From NCBI RefSeq assembly GCF_000013625.1, contig NC_009659.1, forward strand, positions 3,224,001-3,288,000: a DNA stretch of 64,000 bases, written 5' to 3'. The position numbers were made by a program, and so were the translations under genes. The notes below the pieces were generated by a model. The model was not told the origin of the DNA, did not search any database, and saw nothing but the letters and a program-made list of their open reading frames with translations. The DNA comes from Janthinobacterium sp. Marseille. Lineage in GTDB: Bacteria > Pseudomonadota > Gammaproteobacteria > Burkholderiales > Burkholderiaceae_D. How positions within the stretch are numbered: position 1 is the first letter of the stretch; every line of letters starts with the position of its first letter. Positions 47,947 through 57,533 of the stretch are shown here, in pieces.

Positions 47947-48591
47947 TCAATCGTAACCCTCATTGATCAAACCGTGTTTCAAAGCGTAATACACGAGGCT
48001 GGCGGTGGTGGAAGCTTCCATTTTTTGTAAAACGGCCGCCTTGTGGGTGCTGATGGTTTTATTGCTGAGGGATAATATTTTTGCAATATCGTTGACCGAA
48101 TGTCCTTCGACCAGCATGCTGAAAATCTGGAATTCACGCGCCGTCAGCTTGGTATGCGGCAAGTCGGTTTCCGGCTTGTGCAATTGCTTGATCAGCTTGG
48201 CGGAAATCTCCGGTGAAACGAAGGTACCGCCCTCCGCCACCTTGCGGATGCCTTCGATCAGCTGGCTGGATGCCGTATTTTTCGTGATATAGCCGGAAGC
48301 GCCGGCGCGCATCGCCTGCACCGCGTACTGGCTTTCCTGATGCATGCTCAGCACCAGGATGGGCAAGTCCGGCTTGATTGCATTGATTTGCTGGATCAGG
48401 GCGATCCCGCTTCTGCCCGGCATCGACATATCCAGCACCAGCACATCGACTTGCAGCGAACGCAGTTTTTGCAACACCTCTTCGCCGTTCGATGCCTCAC
48501 CGGCCACCGCCATATTCGACACGAAAGAAATGATTTGCTTCAGGCCGTCACGAATGATGGCGTGATCATCGGCAATCAATATTTGAATCAT
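47947..48591 (-). CDS. NarL/LuxR-type response regulator
   Basis: This 214-aa protein has a receiver (ILIADDHAIIRDGL, phospho-Asp in VLVLDMSMPG, Lys in YITKNT) and a LuxR-type helix-turn-helix (LTAREFQIFSMLVEGHSVND, LSNKTISTHKAAVLQKM). It overlaps the kinase gene by 4 bp, so the two are co-transcribed. Its likely target is the GGT-amidohydrolase operon directly downstream. Confidence 0.93.
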   Translation of the reverse strand: MIQILIADDHAIIRDGLKQIISFVSNMAVAGEASNGEEVLQKLRSLQVDVLVLDMSMPGRSGIALIQQINAIKPDLPILVLSMHQESQYAVQAMRAGASGYITKNTASSQLIEGIRKVAEGGTFVSPEISAKLIKQLHKPETDLPHTKLTAREFQIFSMLVEGHSVNDIAKILSLSNKTISTHKAAVLQKMEASTTASLVYYALKHGLINEGYD

Positions 48592-49652
48592 TTTCTTTCC
48601 CCCGCATGCGCGGCATTGGTCTTTGGAATACGCACTTCGATACTGGTACCGGAACCGGCACGGCTCTGGATCTTCAGCTTGCCACCCAGCATGAAAGCGC
48701 GCTCACGCATGCCGAGCAAACCCAGGCTGTCATGGCGTGACACGGAACTGTCTATGCCTTTGCCATTATCGGTAATTTTCAGCGTAATAAAATCTTTTGT
48801 TTCTTTCAGCGCCACACCCACCAGCGTAGCCTGGCTATGCCGGCTCACATTCGTCAACGATTCCTGCAGTATGCGGAAAATGGCGGTACTGGCTTCACGG
48901 CTGAAAGCCAGCGGCGTGGACGGCAAACTCAATTCATACGCAATCGCACTGCGCTCGGAAAAAGATTCCAGCAACCAGTCCATCGCCGGCAATAAACCCA
49001 GCTCATCCAGGATTAGCGGGCGCAAATCAGCCGCGATGCGTTGTACCGACTCTACGGTCGAGTCGGCAATTTTCTTTAAACCGGAAACACTCTTGAGCCA
49101 TTCATCGTCGTGCATCTCATGCTGGGTTTCTATCACGCTCAGGCCAATACGGATGGCGGTCAGCGATTGCCCCAGTTCATCATGCAGCTCGCGTGAAATG
49201 CGCGTACGCTCTTCTTCGCGCACCACTTGCAGGTAAGCAGACAACTCACGCAACTGCGTGCGTGATGCCAGCAATTCCTGCTCCGCCATTTTGCGGTCGG
49301 TAATATCGCGTGAAATGCCGGTGGTGCCTATCACTTCACCCTGTTCATTGCGGATAGGCGTCTTGATCGTGTCGTACCAGCGCAAAGTTCCGTCTTCGGT
49401 ATGACGCCATTCTTCATAGCGCAGGCGTTCGCCCTGTTCCATGACGCGCTTGTCGGTATCGATATAGACATTGCCCCACTCTTCCGGCCAGACCTCGGCC
49501 GGCGTCTTGTGCAGGATTTCACTTTCCGGCAGGCGACAAGCGGCGATGAATGCTTCATTTACAAGGATGTAACGCGAATCCTTATCCTTCAACCAGGCCT
49601 GGTCGGGAATATTGTTCAGGATCGCTTTTTGCAATTCATCATCCTTGCTCAT
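48588..49652 (-). CDS. PAS sensor histidine kinase (HisKA_3 type)
   Basis: This 354-aa soluble protein has a PAS domain (YILVNEAFIAACRLPESEIL, then WYDTIKTPIRNEQGEVIGTTGI) and a HisKA_3 domain with the phospho-His in ISRELHDELGQSLTAIRIGL, then an ATPase domain with TDNGKGID and LGLLGMRERAFMLGG. No transmembrane segment is seen, so it senses a cytoplasmic signal. It partners the adjacent regulator. Confidence 0.93.
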   Translation of the reverse strand: MSKDDELQKAILNNIPDQAWLKDKDSRYILVNEAFIAACRLPESEILHKTPAEVWPEEWGNVYIDTDKRVMEQGERLRYEEWRHTEDGTLRWYDTIKTPIRNEQGEVIGTTGISRDITDRKMAEQELLASRTQLRELSAYLQVVREEERTRISRELHDELGQSLTAIRIGLSVIETQHEMHDDEWLKSVSGLKKIADSTVESVQRIAADLRPLILDELGLLPAMDWLLESFSERSAIAYELSLPSTPLAFSREASTAIFRILQESLTNVSRHSQATLVGVALKETKDFITLKITDNGKGIDSSVSRHDSLGLLGMRERAFMLGGKLKIQSRAGSGTSIEVRIPKTNAAHAGERK

Positions 49653-49694
49653 CGTGCACCTCGTTTACCAATTCGATAGTCATGAGTATGCCGC

Positions 49695-51101
49695 TCAGTT
49701 GCCGGCCTGCACAGCAAGATCTTTCAGCAAGCGCTGGAATTCCGGCGACTCATGCAGCAGCGTGGTCGCTGCCGACCTTAACTCCCTGACGGTTTTCTTC
49801 GGCAGGTACAAGGAAGTCGGCACATTCAGCAAATCCATCCGCTCTTCTTCGTTCGTCATATTCTTCAGCGAAACATTGATGTAATAGACGGATGGCGCTT
49901 TTGTATGATTTTGCTCCGCACGCAAACGCCCCGCTTCCTGCCAGCGTTCAATCGACGACTGCATTGCCAGTTCCGTTTCCTGCGTATAGCGTGCAATCGG
50001 AATATCACTGATCGCCCGGATCACATCCCGGAAACCAGGCACATCGGCACTCTGGTCTATCGTATTTTCCGGATTGTTTTGCGCATTCACAACGACCAGT
50101 ACCAGCTTCTCCATTTCATCGAGGCGAAAATCCTGTCGGACTTCTTCACTGCCGACCAGCGCTTCCATATCCAGGATGCTGCGTATGCTGAGATTGTCAG
50201 ACAAACCGCCATCGAGCAAATGAATATACGGCCGCTTGATCGGATCCAGGTAGCTGAACAATTCTTTCGCGCGGGTCCGCGATACCGCGGCAATACGTCC
50301 GCGTTTATTATTATCGGCAGCTGCCAGCAAGGTATCAGGCACATGGAAATCGCAGGTACCGGCGTAATTCCACAAGGTAATCGGGGAAAACAATAAAGGC
50401 ACGGCACTGGATGCCGCAACCGCCCGCGAAATCGGGAAACGGTTCAGGTCGGAACACAGGAAATCGAAAGTTTCCTGGATAAAATCGAAGCGCGCACCGG
50501 AAGACATATCGGTCGCACTAATGATGGTCAACGGTCCCTTGCGCTTCTTGCTGGCCAGGTCGGAGAAAGTCTTTTTATCAAACAGGACTTCATCCAATTG
50601 CTCTTCCAGCAAATCGGAGCGCCCGAAGCGCGGTGAAGTCAGGCGCCACTGGTTCGAAAAGGAAATAATGCGACTGACTATCTTGTCCTGGAAATCCAGG
50701 TTCAGAAAACGGTCATTGAAACTCGGGAACACGTCCTCGCCATGCAAGCCGTAGTAAGCAGCGAGGATCGAGCCACCGGACACGCCATAGACCAAATCGA
50801 CTTCATCGAACAAACGCCTGTTCTTGCCATCCTGAACGAACTTATTACGCGCCAGTTCTTCCAGTACGCCATAACCCAAAGCGGCGGAACGTGCCCCGCC
50901 GCCGGAAAACAACACCACCATGAAAATCTTGCTGTCGCCCGGTGCCAGGTCTATCGACTTGATGGTGTAGCCGTGGTCGGGCTTGTATTCGCTCAGCGGC
51001 TCATTGATGTTGTACTGCACCAGGCTGCCACAACCCGCCAATAAGGCGGTCATTGCAAGTAAGGACGCCGTACGCCACAGGCGGGAACGTTTAATTATCA
51101 T
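49695..51101 (-). CDS. Patatin-like phospholipase lipoprotein
   Basis: From ATG 51101 it is 468 aa. A lipoprotein signal with lipobox LLAGC (Cys 24) is followed by the oxyanion motif SGGGARSAALG (66-76), the nucleophile elbow GVSGGS (Ser 108) and the catalytic DGG in LLDGGLSDN. This is the patatin catalytic dyad. It should be a membrane-anchored acyl hydrolase facing the periplasm or surface. An upstream start at 51158 would spoil the signal peptide. It follows the kinase gene region but has no clear functional link. Confidence 0.88.
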   Translation of the reverse strand: MIIKRSRLWRTASLLAMTALLAGCGSLVQYNINEPLSEYKPDHGYTIKSIDLAPGDSKIFMVVLFSGGGARSAALGYGVLEELARNKFVQDGKNRRLFDEVDLVYGVSGGSILAAYYGLHGEDVFPSFNDRFLNLDFQDKIVSRIISFSNQWRLTSPRFGRSDLLEEQLDEVLFDKKTFSDLASKKRKGPLTIISATDMSSGARFDFIQETFDFLCSDLNRFPISRAVAASSAVPLLFSPITLWNYAGTCDFHVPDTLLAAADNNKRGRIAAVSRTRAKELFSYLDPIKRPYIHLLDGGLSDNLSIRSILDMEALVGSEEVRQDFRLDEMEKLVLVVVNAQNNPENTIDQSADVPGFRDVIRAISDIPIARYTQETELAMQSSIERWQEAGRLRAEQNHTKAPSVYYINVSLKNMTNEEERMDLLNVPTSLYLPKKTVRELRSAATTLLHESPEFQRLLKDLAVQAGN

Positions 51102-51240
51102 TATTTTTACGCATTGCTTGGCTGGAAGTGCCGGGATATCCGGGGAGATGATCCGCATTATATCGGTGGATGCGCGGTGGATGCGCGATGGATGCAGCTG
51201 GCGGTCAGGGCCGGCAACAAGCAGCTAAAAAGCCGGACAT

Positions 51241-51267
51241 AAAAAAGGCCCGACCAAAGGCCGGGCC
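51241..51267 (-). terminator. Intrinsic terminator after the universal stress gene
   Basis: On the minus strand GGCCCG (51262-51267 complement) pairs with CGGGCC (51247-51252 complement), followed by six T. It lies about 80 bp past the usp stop codon. Confidence 0.85.
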
Positions 51268-51345
51268 AAGAGATTCAGCTTGAGGACTGATCTCGATACA
51301 CACTCGTTTCCTGCGCTGCCGCTAGTGCCGGCGGCGCCTGCTGGA

Positions 51346-51774
51346 CTAATACACTTCGCTGATATCGCAACGCCCGTCACTGCCTATGAGCTGACGCAAC
51401 TGGCTGCCGACCGAACCGAGGCCGATATTTTGAAAAATGCTCTTATGCTTGGGCACGACAATCTGGTCGCAGTGATGCTCACGTGCGAATTGCGCGATGC
51501 TTTCCGCCTTGTGCCCGATCACGATACGTTCCTGATGTGGAATACCTGCGGCATCCAGTTTCTCTATCATCGGCTGCAGGATTTGCATGCCGTTTTCCTG
51601 ATGGAATTCATCGATCTGCCTGCGCCCGACGAAACGCGTGACGAATTTTGAAATAGGCATTTGTACGTTCAACAGGAACAAGGTGACCGGCTGCGTGCGA
51701 TAACGCTCGATCACATGTTTGATCGCACATTCGATATCGCTACTGTCATTGATTGGAACCAGAACGGTATTCAT
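51346..51774 (-). CDS. Universal stress protein family protein
   Basis: From ATG 51774, with GAGGAG 7 bases upstream, it is 142 aa: NTVLVPINDSSDIECAIKHV at the start and a C-terminal VVPKHKSIFQNIGLGSVGSQL. The usual ATP-binding pattern G-x2-G-x9-G-S is partly degenerate here (the first glycines are missing), so nucleotide binding is uncertain. It starts 29 bp after the terC stop codon and is probably in the same operon. Confidence 0.8.
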   Translation of the reverse strand: MNTVLVPINDSSDIECAIKHVIERYRTQPVTLFLLNVQMPISKFVTRFVGRRQIDEFHQENGMQILQPMIEKLDAAGIPHQERIVIGHKAESIAQFAREHHCDQIVVPKHKSIFQNIGLGSVGSQLRQLIGSDGRCDISEVY

Positions 51775-51802
51775 TTTCAGTCTCCTCGATAGTGGGCTGT
51801 AA

Positions 51803-52495
51803 TCAGGCTTCGGTAGACAGGGCTGGTGCCTGGCGCGCGGCAAGCAATTTGCCAAAGCCGATGACAATCAGCACACCGAGGATAGGCAATGCGATTTCCA
51901 GGTAGTGTGCATTCGCGATGAAACCCTTGAGTGCCGGATCTTCCACTGCCATTTCACCGGCGACATAACCGAGCAAGCCTGCACCCAGTGTCACGATGAT
52001 AGGGAAACGTTCCATCAGGCGCATCAACATCGCGCTACCGAACAGGATCAGGGGGATGGTGATGACCATACCGACGAACAACAGACCCATATGACCATTG
52101 GCGGCACCGGCCATGCCGAGCACATTGTCGAGGCTCATTACGATGTCGGCGATGATGATGGTTTTAACCGCGCCCCAGAAGTTATCGCTGGCGTTCAGTT
52201 CGGCGTTTTCATCTTCCGGTATCAGCAGCTTGATGCCTATCCACAGCAACAGGATGGCACCGACGACTTCAACGTAGGGAATGGTCAGCAGGTAGGAGGC
52301 AATTGCGGTCAGCCCGGTCATCAGCAGGACAATTGCAACCGTGCCGATCAGGAAGGCATTGCGCTGGTCTTTGGGGGGAAGCGAACGGCAGGCCAATGCA
52401 ATGATCACTGCATTGTCGCCACTCAAAAGGATGTTGATGATGACGATCTGGAAGAGCGCCACCCACATGGTCGAATCACTTAGCGTTGCTAGCAT
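51803..52495 (-). CDS. TerC family integral membrane protein
   Basis: This 230-aa protein has seven or so transmembrane helices with conserved acidic residues in the membrane: IINILLSGDNAVIIALACRS and ADIVMSLDNVLGMAGA, both family signatures. TerC/YjbE-type proteins are implicated in metal (manganese) export or tellurite resistance. I see no yybP-ykoY-like structure in the short upstream gap, so metal control cannot be claimed. Confidence 0.92.
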   Translation of the reverse strand: MLATLSDSTMWVALFQIVIINILLSGDNAVIIALACRSLPPKDQRNAFLIGTVAIVLLMTGLTAIASYLLTIPYVEVVGAILLLWIGIKLLIPEDENAELNASDNFWGAVKTIIIADIVMSLDNVLGMAGAANGHMGLLFVGMVITIPLILFGSAMLMRLMERFPIIVTLGAGLLGYVAGEMAVEDPALKGFIANAHYLEIALPILGVLIVIGFGKLLAARQAPALSTEA

Positions 52496-52620
52496 TTCTG
52501 TCTCCGTTTATGGTTATTGTGAAAGCAATTCCATAGTAGAGATCAGCGCTTACGCTGTACTTTCGCGAACATTACAGGCAGCTTTCGCGAATATTACAAA
52601 ATCCTTACAGTTACTAATAA

Positions 52621-54033
52621 CTAGGCACTTACCGGCGTGTCAGGAAAGGTAACGGTGAAGGTATTGCCGACGCCGTCGATATCGTCTTCCAGTGTAATCC
52701 GCGCATTGTGCAGGGTTGCGATCTCATGCACGATTGCCAGACCGAGGCCGCTACCCTCTTCATGATTACCGAGCAAACGATGGAAGCGTTCAAAAATACG
52801 CTGCCGCTCATCGATGGGAATACGGGTACCGTCATCACTGACAACCAGGTGCGCACCTTCTTCATCCTTATGCACCCTTACCGTCACTCGCCCGCCGGAT
52901 GGCGTGTAGCGGATCGCATTGTCGACCAGATTATTGATCATCTCGGTAACACGCGCCGCTTCACCATTCAGCAGCACGGTTTGCTCGGCAGTTTCGAAGC
53001 CCAGGTCGATCTGCTTTTTATATGCCAGCGGCACCCACTCCTGCGCGGTGCGCAAAGCCAGCTGGTTCAAATCGAAAGGCGCGAAATTGACGGCAACATT
53101 GTTTGGTTCATTGCGCGCCAGCGACAGCAATTGCGACACCAGGCGCGACAGCCGTTCGGCGCTGGTGTAAAGATGGCCGAGTGCGCGTTTCACCTGGACC
53201 GGATCCGTTTCACGCAAGGCCAGTTCGGCATGCGCTTTCAGACCCGCCACCGGGGTGCGCAACTGATGTGCGGTATCGGCAATGAAGCGCCCCTGGAAAC
53301 CCAGTACGCCATCAACACGTGTCATCAAATCATTAACCGCACCAACCAGCGGCTCGACCTCACCCGGCACATTGTCGGCAGCGATAGGACTGAGGTCCAG
53401 GTGTGAACGCATCGCCAACTCCTGCTGCAACTTCCTCAAGGGTGACAGGCCGTGCGCAACGCCGCGCCAGATCAGGATGCCGGCAATCAGGATCAGCAAC
53501 ACCTGCGGCAGGATGAGCTGGATCAACAATGCGCGTTCATGCCGGTCGCGCTTGACCTGCGTCTCGGCGATCTGGATCATCACCGCTTCTGCAGGTGGCT
53601 CCAGCAAAGGCTTACCGCGCAACAGCGCGATGCGTACATCCTGTCCCTGCAGGATGCCATCGTAGTAGGCGGTTTCCCTGCCACTTTTTATCGTTTGATG
53701 CGCTGGCAGGTTGGGATCACCGGCAATCAGCTTGCCGTCTGTCGTATGGATCGCGTAATACACCTGGTCTTCCTTATCCAGCAACAGGGTGCGCTCCGCA
53801 TCCGGCGACAGGTCAAAACCCAGTTGTCCATCCTTCCGCGTCACGTGCAGCAACATCTCGCGTGCAATTTCATTCAACTCGACGTCATACACATCGTTGG
53901 CGATATGACGCACGACAAAATAGCTGCCGACAATATCGATCAGGAGGATAAGGGAGAGTGGAACCAGGACCAGGCGCAGCAGGCGGCTGCGCAGGCTTGG
54001 ATTGAGCTTACTGCTCCTGGCGTTCGGCTTCAC
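52621..54033 (-). CDS. OmpR-partner sensor histidine kinase (QseC/TctE type), GTG start
   Basis: No ATG lies near the expected N-terminus; a GTG at 54033 gives a 470-aa protein starting VKPNARSSKLNPS, overlapping the regulator gene by 26 bp. It has a transmembrane helix (LVLVPLSLILLIDIVGSYF), a periplasmic region, a second helix near residues 160-180 (QVLLILIAGILIWRG), then HisKA with ADTAHQLRTPVAGLKAH, and an ATPase with NLVDNAIRYTPSGG and EGSGLGLAIVHEI. Longer in-frame starts lie deep in the regulator gene. Signal unknown. Confidence 0.85.
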   Translation of the reverse strand: MKPNARSSKLNPSLRSRLLRLVLVPLSLILLIDIVGSYFVVRHIANDVYDVELNEIAREMLLHVTRKDGQLGFDLSPDAERTLLLDKEDQVYYAIHTTDGKLIAGDPNLPAHQTIKSGRETAYYDGILQGQDVRIALLRGKPLLEPPAEAVMIQIAETQVKRDRHERALLIQLILPQVLLILIAGILIWRGVAHGLSPLRKLQQELAMRSHLDLSPIAADNVPGEVEPLVGAVNDLMTRVDGVLGFQGRFIADTAHQLRTPVAGLKAHAELALRETDPVQVKRALGHLYTSAERLSRLVSQLLSLARNEPNNVAVNFAPFDLNQLALRTAQEWVPLAYKKQIDLGFETAEQTVLLNGEAARVTEMINNLVDNAIRYTPSGGRVTVRVHKDEEGAHLVVSDDGTRIPIDERQRIFERFHRLLGNHEEGSGLGLAIVHEIATLHNARITLEDDIDGVGNTFTVTFPDTPVSA

Positions 54034-54697
54034 CGGATTTTTCCAGCAGATAACCCATGCCGCGCACGGTACGGATATTGATGTTGTAGGGTTCCAGCTT
54101 CTTGCGGGTGCGGTGCACATACACTTCAATCGCATTGCTGCCGCCGTCGTCCCCCCAGCCAAACAGGCGGTCTATCATTTGTTCCTTGGTGACGACCTGC
54201 CCCTGGCGCGACAGCAATACTTCAAATACCGCCAGTTCACGCACCGAAAGTTCTACCGGCTGGTCGTTATAAAACAGGCGATGTGCTTCGAGGTCGAAAC
54301 GCAAACCACCGTGCGTCAGCATCTTGCCCGCATCGAACTGTCCACGCCGTATCAAGGCTCTGACCCGCGCTTCAAACTCCGGCAAGTCAAATGGTTTGGT
54401 CATGTAATCATCGGCGCCCAGGTCAAGCCCGGCCACCCTGTCATCAAGCGTGTCGCGCGCAGTCAGGATCAACACCGGCAGGCGCGATTTGCGTTCGCGC
54501 AAACGACGCAGCACCGCCAGGCCATCCATTTTCGGCAGGGAGATATCCAGCAGCAACAAGGCATATATATCGTTAGCCAATGCGCGGTGTGCATCCTCAC
54601 CATTATCGACATGGTCGACCGAGTAACCGGCCTGGGTCAGCGCCCGGGTCAGCGCAGCAGCCAATACTGCATCATCTTCGACGATCAAAATACGCAT
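54008..54697 (-). CDS. OmpR-family response regulator
   Basis: From ATG 54697 it is 229 aa: a receiver (MRILIVEDDAVLAAAL, phospho-Asp in LLLDISLPKMDG, Lys in YMTKPFD) and a winged-helix output domain (LSVRELAVFEVLLSRQGQVV, SNAIEVYVHRTRKKL). It overlaps its kinase gene, and the two form a QseBC or TctDE-like system. Confidence 0.94.
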   Translation of the reverse strand: MRILIVEDDAVLAAALTRALTQAGYSVDHVDNGEDAHRALANDIYALLLLDISLPKMDGLAVLRRLRERKSRLPVLILTARDTLDDRVAGLDLGADDYMTKPFDLPEFEARVRALIRRGQFDAGKMLTHGGLRFDLEAHRLFYNDQPVELSVRELAVFEVLLSRQGQVVTKEQMIDRLFGWGDDGGSNAIEVYVHRTRKKLEPYNINIRTVRGMGYLLEKSGEAERQEQ

Positions 54698-54909
54698 GTA
54701 AGCTTCCGTGGCTTTTTTCCACACAACTGAAAACGATGACAACTGTAATTAAAACTGTGCATGCATTCTACGCAGGCTTCTAAAAACTTGGCAAACCGGA
54801 ATCCTCATAAAAAGCCGAATAAGTAGCAGGCTTAGGATAAATGAGACAAATGGCAAGACTATGCATTACGCTATCCCCACAACGCTGACTCCATCGAAAG
54901 GCTGCCATC

Positions 54910-56247
54910 ATGTCCGGACATATTCTCAGCAGTACGCGCACCCGTTACACCCTTGCCTTGTTGGCATGCGTTATCTGCGCAAGTGCTGCCGCAGCCGATG
55001 TCGGCCACTTCCCCGACGCTGCTGCCAGCGATCCGGCCAGGCTGGGCTGGATGGTTGGCTCACCGCCGCCAGCCGATCGCATACTACGCTTTGAAGATGG
55101 CAGCTATTTTCAATTCCCGGCGATGCGCTGGAGCGTATCCAACTTCCGCCAGTTGATGCCAACCATGAATGTCTCGCGCGGCTTGTCGGCACCGGCCGCC
55201 TTGCCGTATGCATTGCGCAGCGATCTGGACGATGTGCGTTTCATGCCGATCAATGGCAAGCAGACGATGACGTGGAAGGAATCGCTGCCCGCCAATTACA
55301 CCGACGGCATCGTCGTCCTGCACAAGGGCAGCATCGTCTATGAACGTTACTTCGGCGTGCTGAAGGCGGACGGCCAGCATGGCGCCATGTCAGTCACCAA
55401 ATCCGTGGTCGGCACCCTGGGTGCAATGCTGGTCGCAGAAGGACGTATCGACGCCGGCAAACGCGTCGCTGATTATGTACCAGAACTCGCGCAATCCGCC
55501 TTTGGCAATGCCACCATACGACAAGTGCTGGATATGACTACCGGCCTGAAGTACAGCGAAGACTATGCTGATCCGAATGCCGAAGTCTGGGCCCACGCAC
55601 AAGCCGGCAATCCACTCCCCAAACCCAGGGACTACACCGGTCCGCGCAGCTATTATGAATTCCTGCAAACCGTGCAGCCACAAGGTCGGCATGGCGAGGC
55701 CTTCGGCTATAAAACCGTGAACACCGATGTGCTTGGCTGGGTGATTGCACGTGTCACCGGACGCAATGTGGCTGAGCTGCTGTCTGAACGCATCTGGCGT
55801 CGCCTCGGGGCCGAACAGGATGCTTATTTCACCGTCGATTCGATCGGGACGCCCTTTGCCGGCGGCGGTTTGAATACCGGCTTGCGCGACCTCGCACGCT
55901 TTGGGGAAATGCTGCGCAACAACGGCCGCTACAACGGCCAGCAAATCGTGCCGAAAGCAGTGGTAGACGATATCCGCCGCGGCGGCGATAAGGAAGCCTT
56001 TGCCAAGGCGAACTACAGCCTGTTGCCGGGCTGGAGCTATCGCAATATGTGGTGGGTCACGCACAATGAAGACGGTGCTTACACGGCACGCGGCGTGCAT
56101 GGTCAAACCATCTATATCGATCCAAAGGCGGAAATGGTGATCGTGCGATTTGCATCAAATCCGGTAGCCGGCAATGCCGCCAACGATCCGACTTCGCTGC
56201 CGGCCTACCATGCGCTGGCACAACACCTGCTCGCCCGCGCACGCTGA
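54910..56247 (+). CDS. Serine hydrolase, beta-lactamase class C family
   Basis: This 445-aa protein has a signal peptide (TLALLACVICASAAAA), the nucleophile motif SVTK in GAMSVTKSVVGTL at about residue 159, YKTVNTDVLGWVIARVTG and a late HGQTIYIDP. This is the class C beta-lactamase/penicillin-binding esterase fold. Its role (esterase, peptidase) is not known, and antibiotic resistance should not be assumed. It is divergent from the two-component system by 212 bp. Confidence 0.88.
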   Translation: MSGHILSSTRTRYTLALLACVICASAAAADVGHFPDAAASDPARLGWMVGSPPPADRILRFEDGSYFQFPAMRWSVSNFRQLMPTMNVSRGLSAPAALPYALRSDLDDVRFMPINGKQTMTWKESLPANYTDGIVVLHKGSIVYERYFGVLKADGQHGAMSVTKSVVGTLGAMLVAEGRIDAGKRVADYVPELAQSAFGNATIRQVLDMTTGLKYSEDYADPNAEVWAHAQAGNPLPKPRDYTGPRSYYEFLQTVQPQGRHGEAFGYKTVNTDVLGWVIARVTGRNVAELLSERIWRRLGAEQDAYFTVDSIGTPFAGGGLNTGLRDLARFGEMLRNNGRYNGQQIVPKAVVDDIRRGGDKEAFAKANYSLLPGWSYRNMWWVTHNEDGAYTARGVHGQTIYIDPKAEMVIVRFASNPVAGNAANDPTSLPAYHALAQHLLARAR

Positions 56248-56387
56248 TAAATAGTTCTCGATGGCGCATGGTGTAACATGCGTCACCGCATCGTGGTGCA
56301 AGCGATAACAGGCAGACAAGAAGTCCTTTGTCTTTTGCCCGCACACTATTCCCTGTGCCACGACATTTCTCCTTTTAGAACAGCACG

Positions 56388-57443
56388 ATGACCAGTCCCA
56401 GCGCAAAAGCAGCAACCGCCAAACCGATTAGCGAAGCAGCCATAAGCGCCGCTGAAGGGCATTTGCGTAACGTACTGGCGTTGGCGATTGAACATACCGC
56501 CGCGCATGCTGCACTCGTGGTGACAGACACACGTAGCGAGCTTGCACTGGTATTAGGCGAAGCATATCGACGCTGCCTGCCGGATGCACGGTTCATCGAC
56601 TTTGATAGCGTTGCTCCGGAAACCGTACTCGCCGCTTTTGCTGAACTTGAAGCAAATGACCTGGTGGTATTGATCCAATCCACCAACTTCCGCCTCGAAG
56701 CTTTCCGCATCCGCGTCGAACTCTTCAAGCGTTCCCTCAAGGTCATAGAACATCCGCATCTGTCGCGCATGACCGGCGAGCAAGCGCAGCATTACATTGC
56801 ATCCCTTGCCTACGATCCGGACTATTACCGTGGTGTCGGACAAGCCCTGAAGCTGCGTATCGACCAGGCGAGTCGCGGTGTGCTGGAAAGTGGTGGCGAG
56901 CGTTTGATATTTGCCTCGCCTTTCGAACCGGCCAAACTGAATATCGGCGATTACAGTGCGATGAATAATGTCGGCGGTCAATTCCCGATAGGTGAAGTCT
57001 TCACCGAAGCGCAAGACCTGGAAGCGGTCAATGGCCGCGTCAAGATTTTCGTTTTTGGCGATACCGCATTCCGGGTCAACAAGCCGGAACATCCGATTAC
57101 CCTCGTCATTGAAAAAGGTCGCGTGGCGGATGTGATTGATTCAACACCGGCATTCAACGAAGTGCTCGCCAATATCCGTGCCGACGAAGGCGAAGTCTGG
57201 TTACGGGAACTGGGCTTTGGCATGAACCGCGCTTTTTCGCGGGAACGCCTGGTCGATGACATCGGCACCTATGAGCGCATGTGCGGCATCCATTTATCGC
57301 TGGGCGCCAAGCACGGTGTCTACAACAAGGCCCTCATCAGGCGTGCTACAGCACGCTATCACGTGGATGTGTTTGCAGTGACGGATGCAGTTTATCTGGA
57401 TGATGAACTGGTTTATAGCGAAGGTGCGTGGCAAGCCGCATAG
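56388..57443 (+). CDS. Aminopeptidase T (M29)-like protein
   Basis: This 351-aa protein has the M29-like segments GGQFPIGEVFTEAQDLEAVN, ELGFGMNRAF and GIHLSLGAKHGVYN in the expected order. Typical M29 enzymes are cobalt- or zinc-dependent aminopeptidases with Glu/His/Asp ligands, partly visible here (GEVFTE, ELGFGMN, HLSLG). Sequence identity to classic members appears low, so activity is uncertain. Confidence 0.65.
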   Translation: MTSPSAKAATAKPISEAAISAAEGHLRNVLALAIEHTAAHAALVVTDTRSELALVLGEAYRRCLPDARFIDFDSVAPETVLAAFAELEANDLVVLIQSTNFRLEAFRIRVELFKRSLKVIEHPHLSRMTGEQAQHYIASLAYDPDYYRGVGQALKLRIDQASRGVLESGGERLIFASPFEPAKLNIGDYSAMNNVGGQFPIGEVFTEAQDLEAVNGRVKIFVFGDTAFRVNKPEHPITLVIEKGRVADVIDSTPAFNEVLANIRADEGEVWLRELGFGMNRAFSRERLVDDIGTYERMCGIHLSLGAKHGVYNKALIRRATARYHVDVFAVTDAVYLDDELVYSEGAWQAA

Positions 57444-57467
57444 GCCGCCACCATCTGCACAGCCGCA

Positions 57468-57503
57468 TAAAAAAACGGACCTGCGTCAGCAAGTCCGTTT
57501 TCG
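57468..57503. terminator. Bidirectional terminator between the M29-like gene and ohr
   Basis: AACGGAC (57474-57480) pairs with GTCCGTT (57493-57499), with A run left and T run right. It serves the convergent genes on both sides. Confidence 0.85.
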
Positions 57504-57533
57504 ATACAACGCTTTTAAATTAACTTATTTCAA

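Noticed and set aside
52496..52620. Manganese (yybP-ykoY) riboswitch before terC
   Set aside because: The gap is only 125 bp, shared with the kinase gene end, and shows none of the expected conserved loops.
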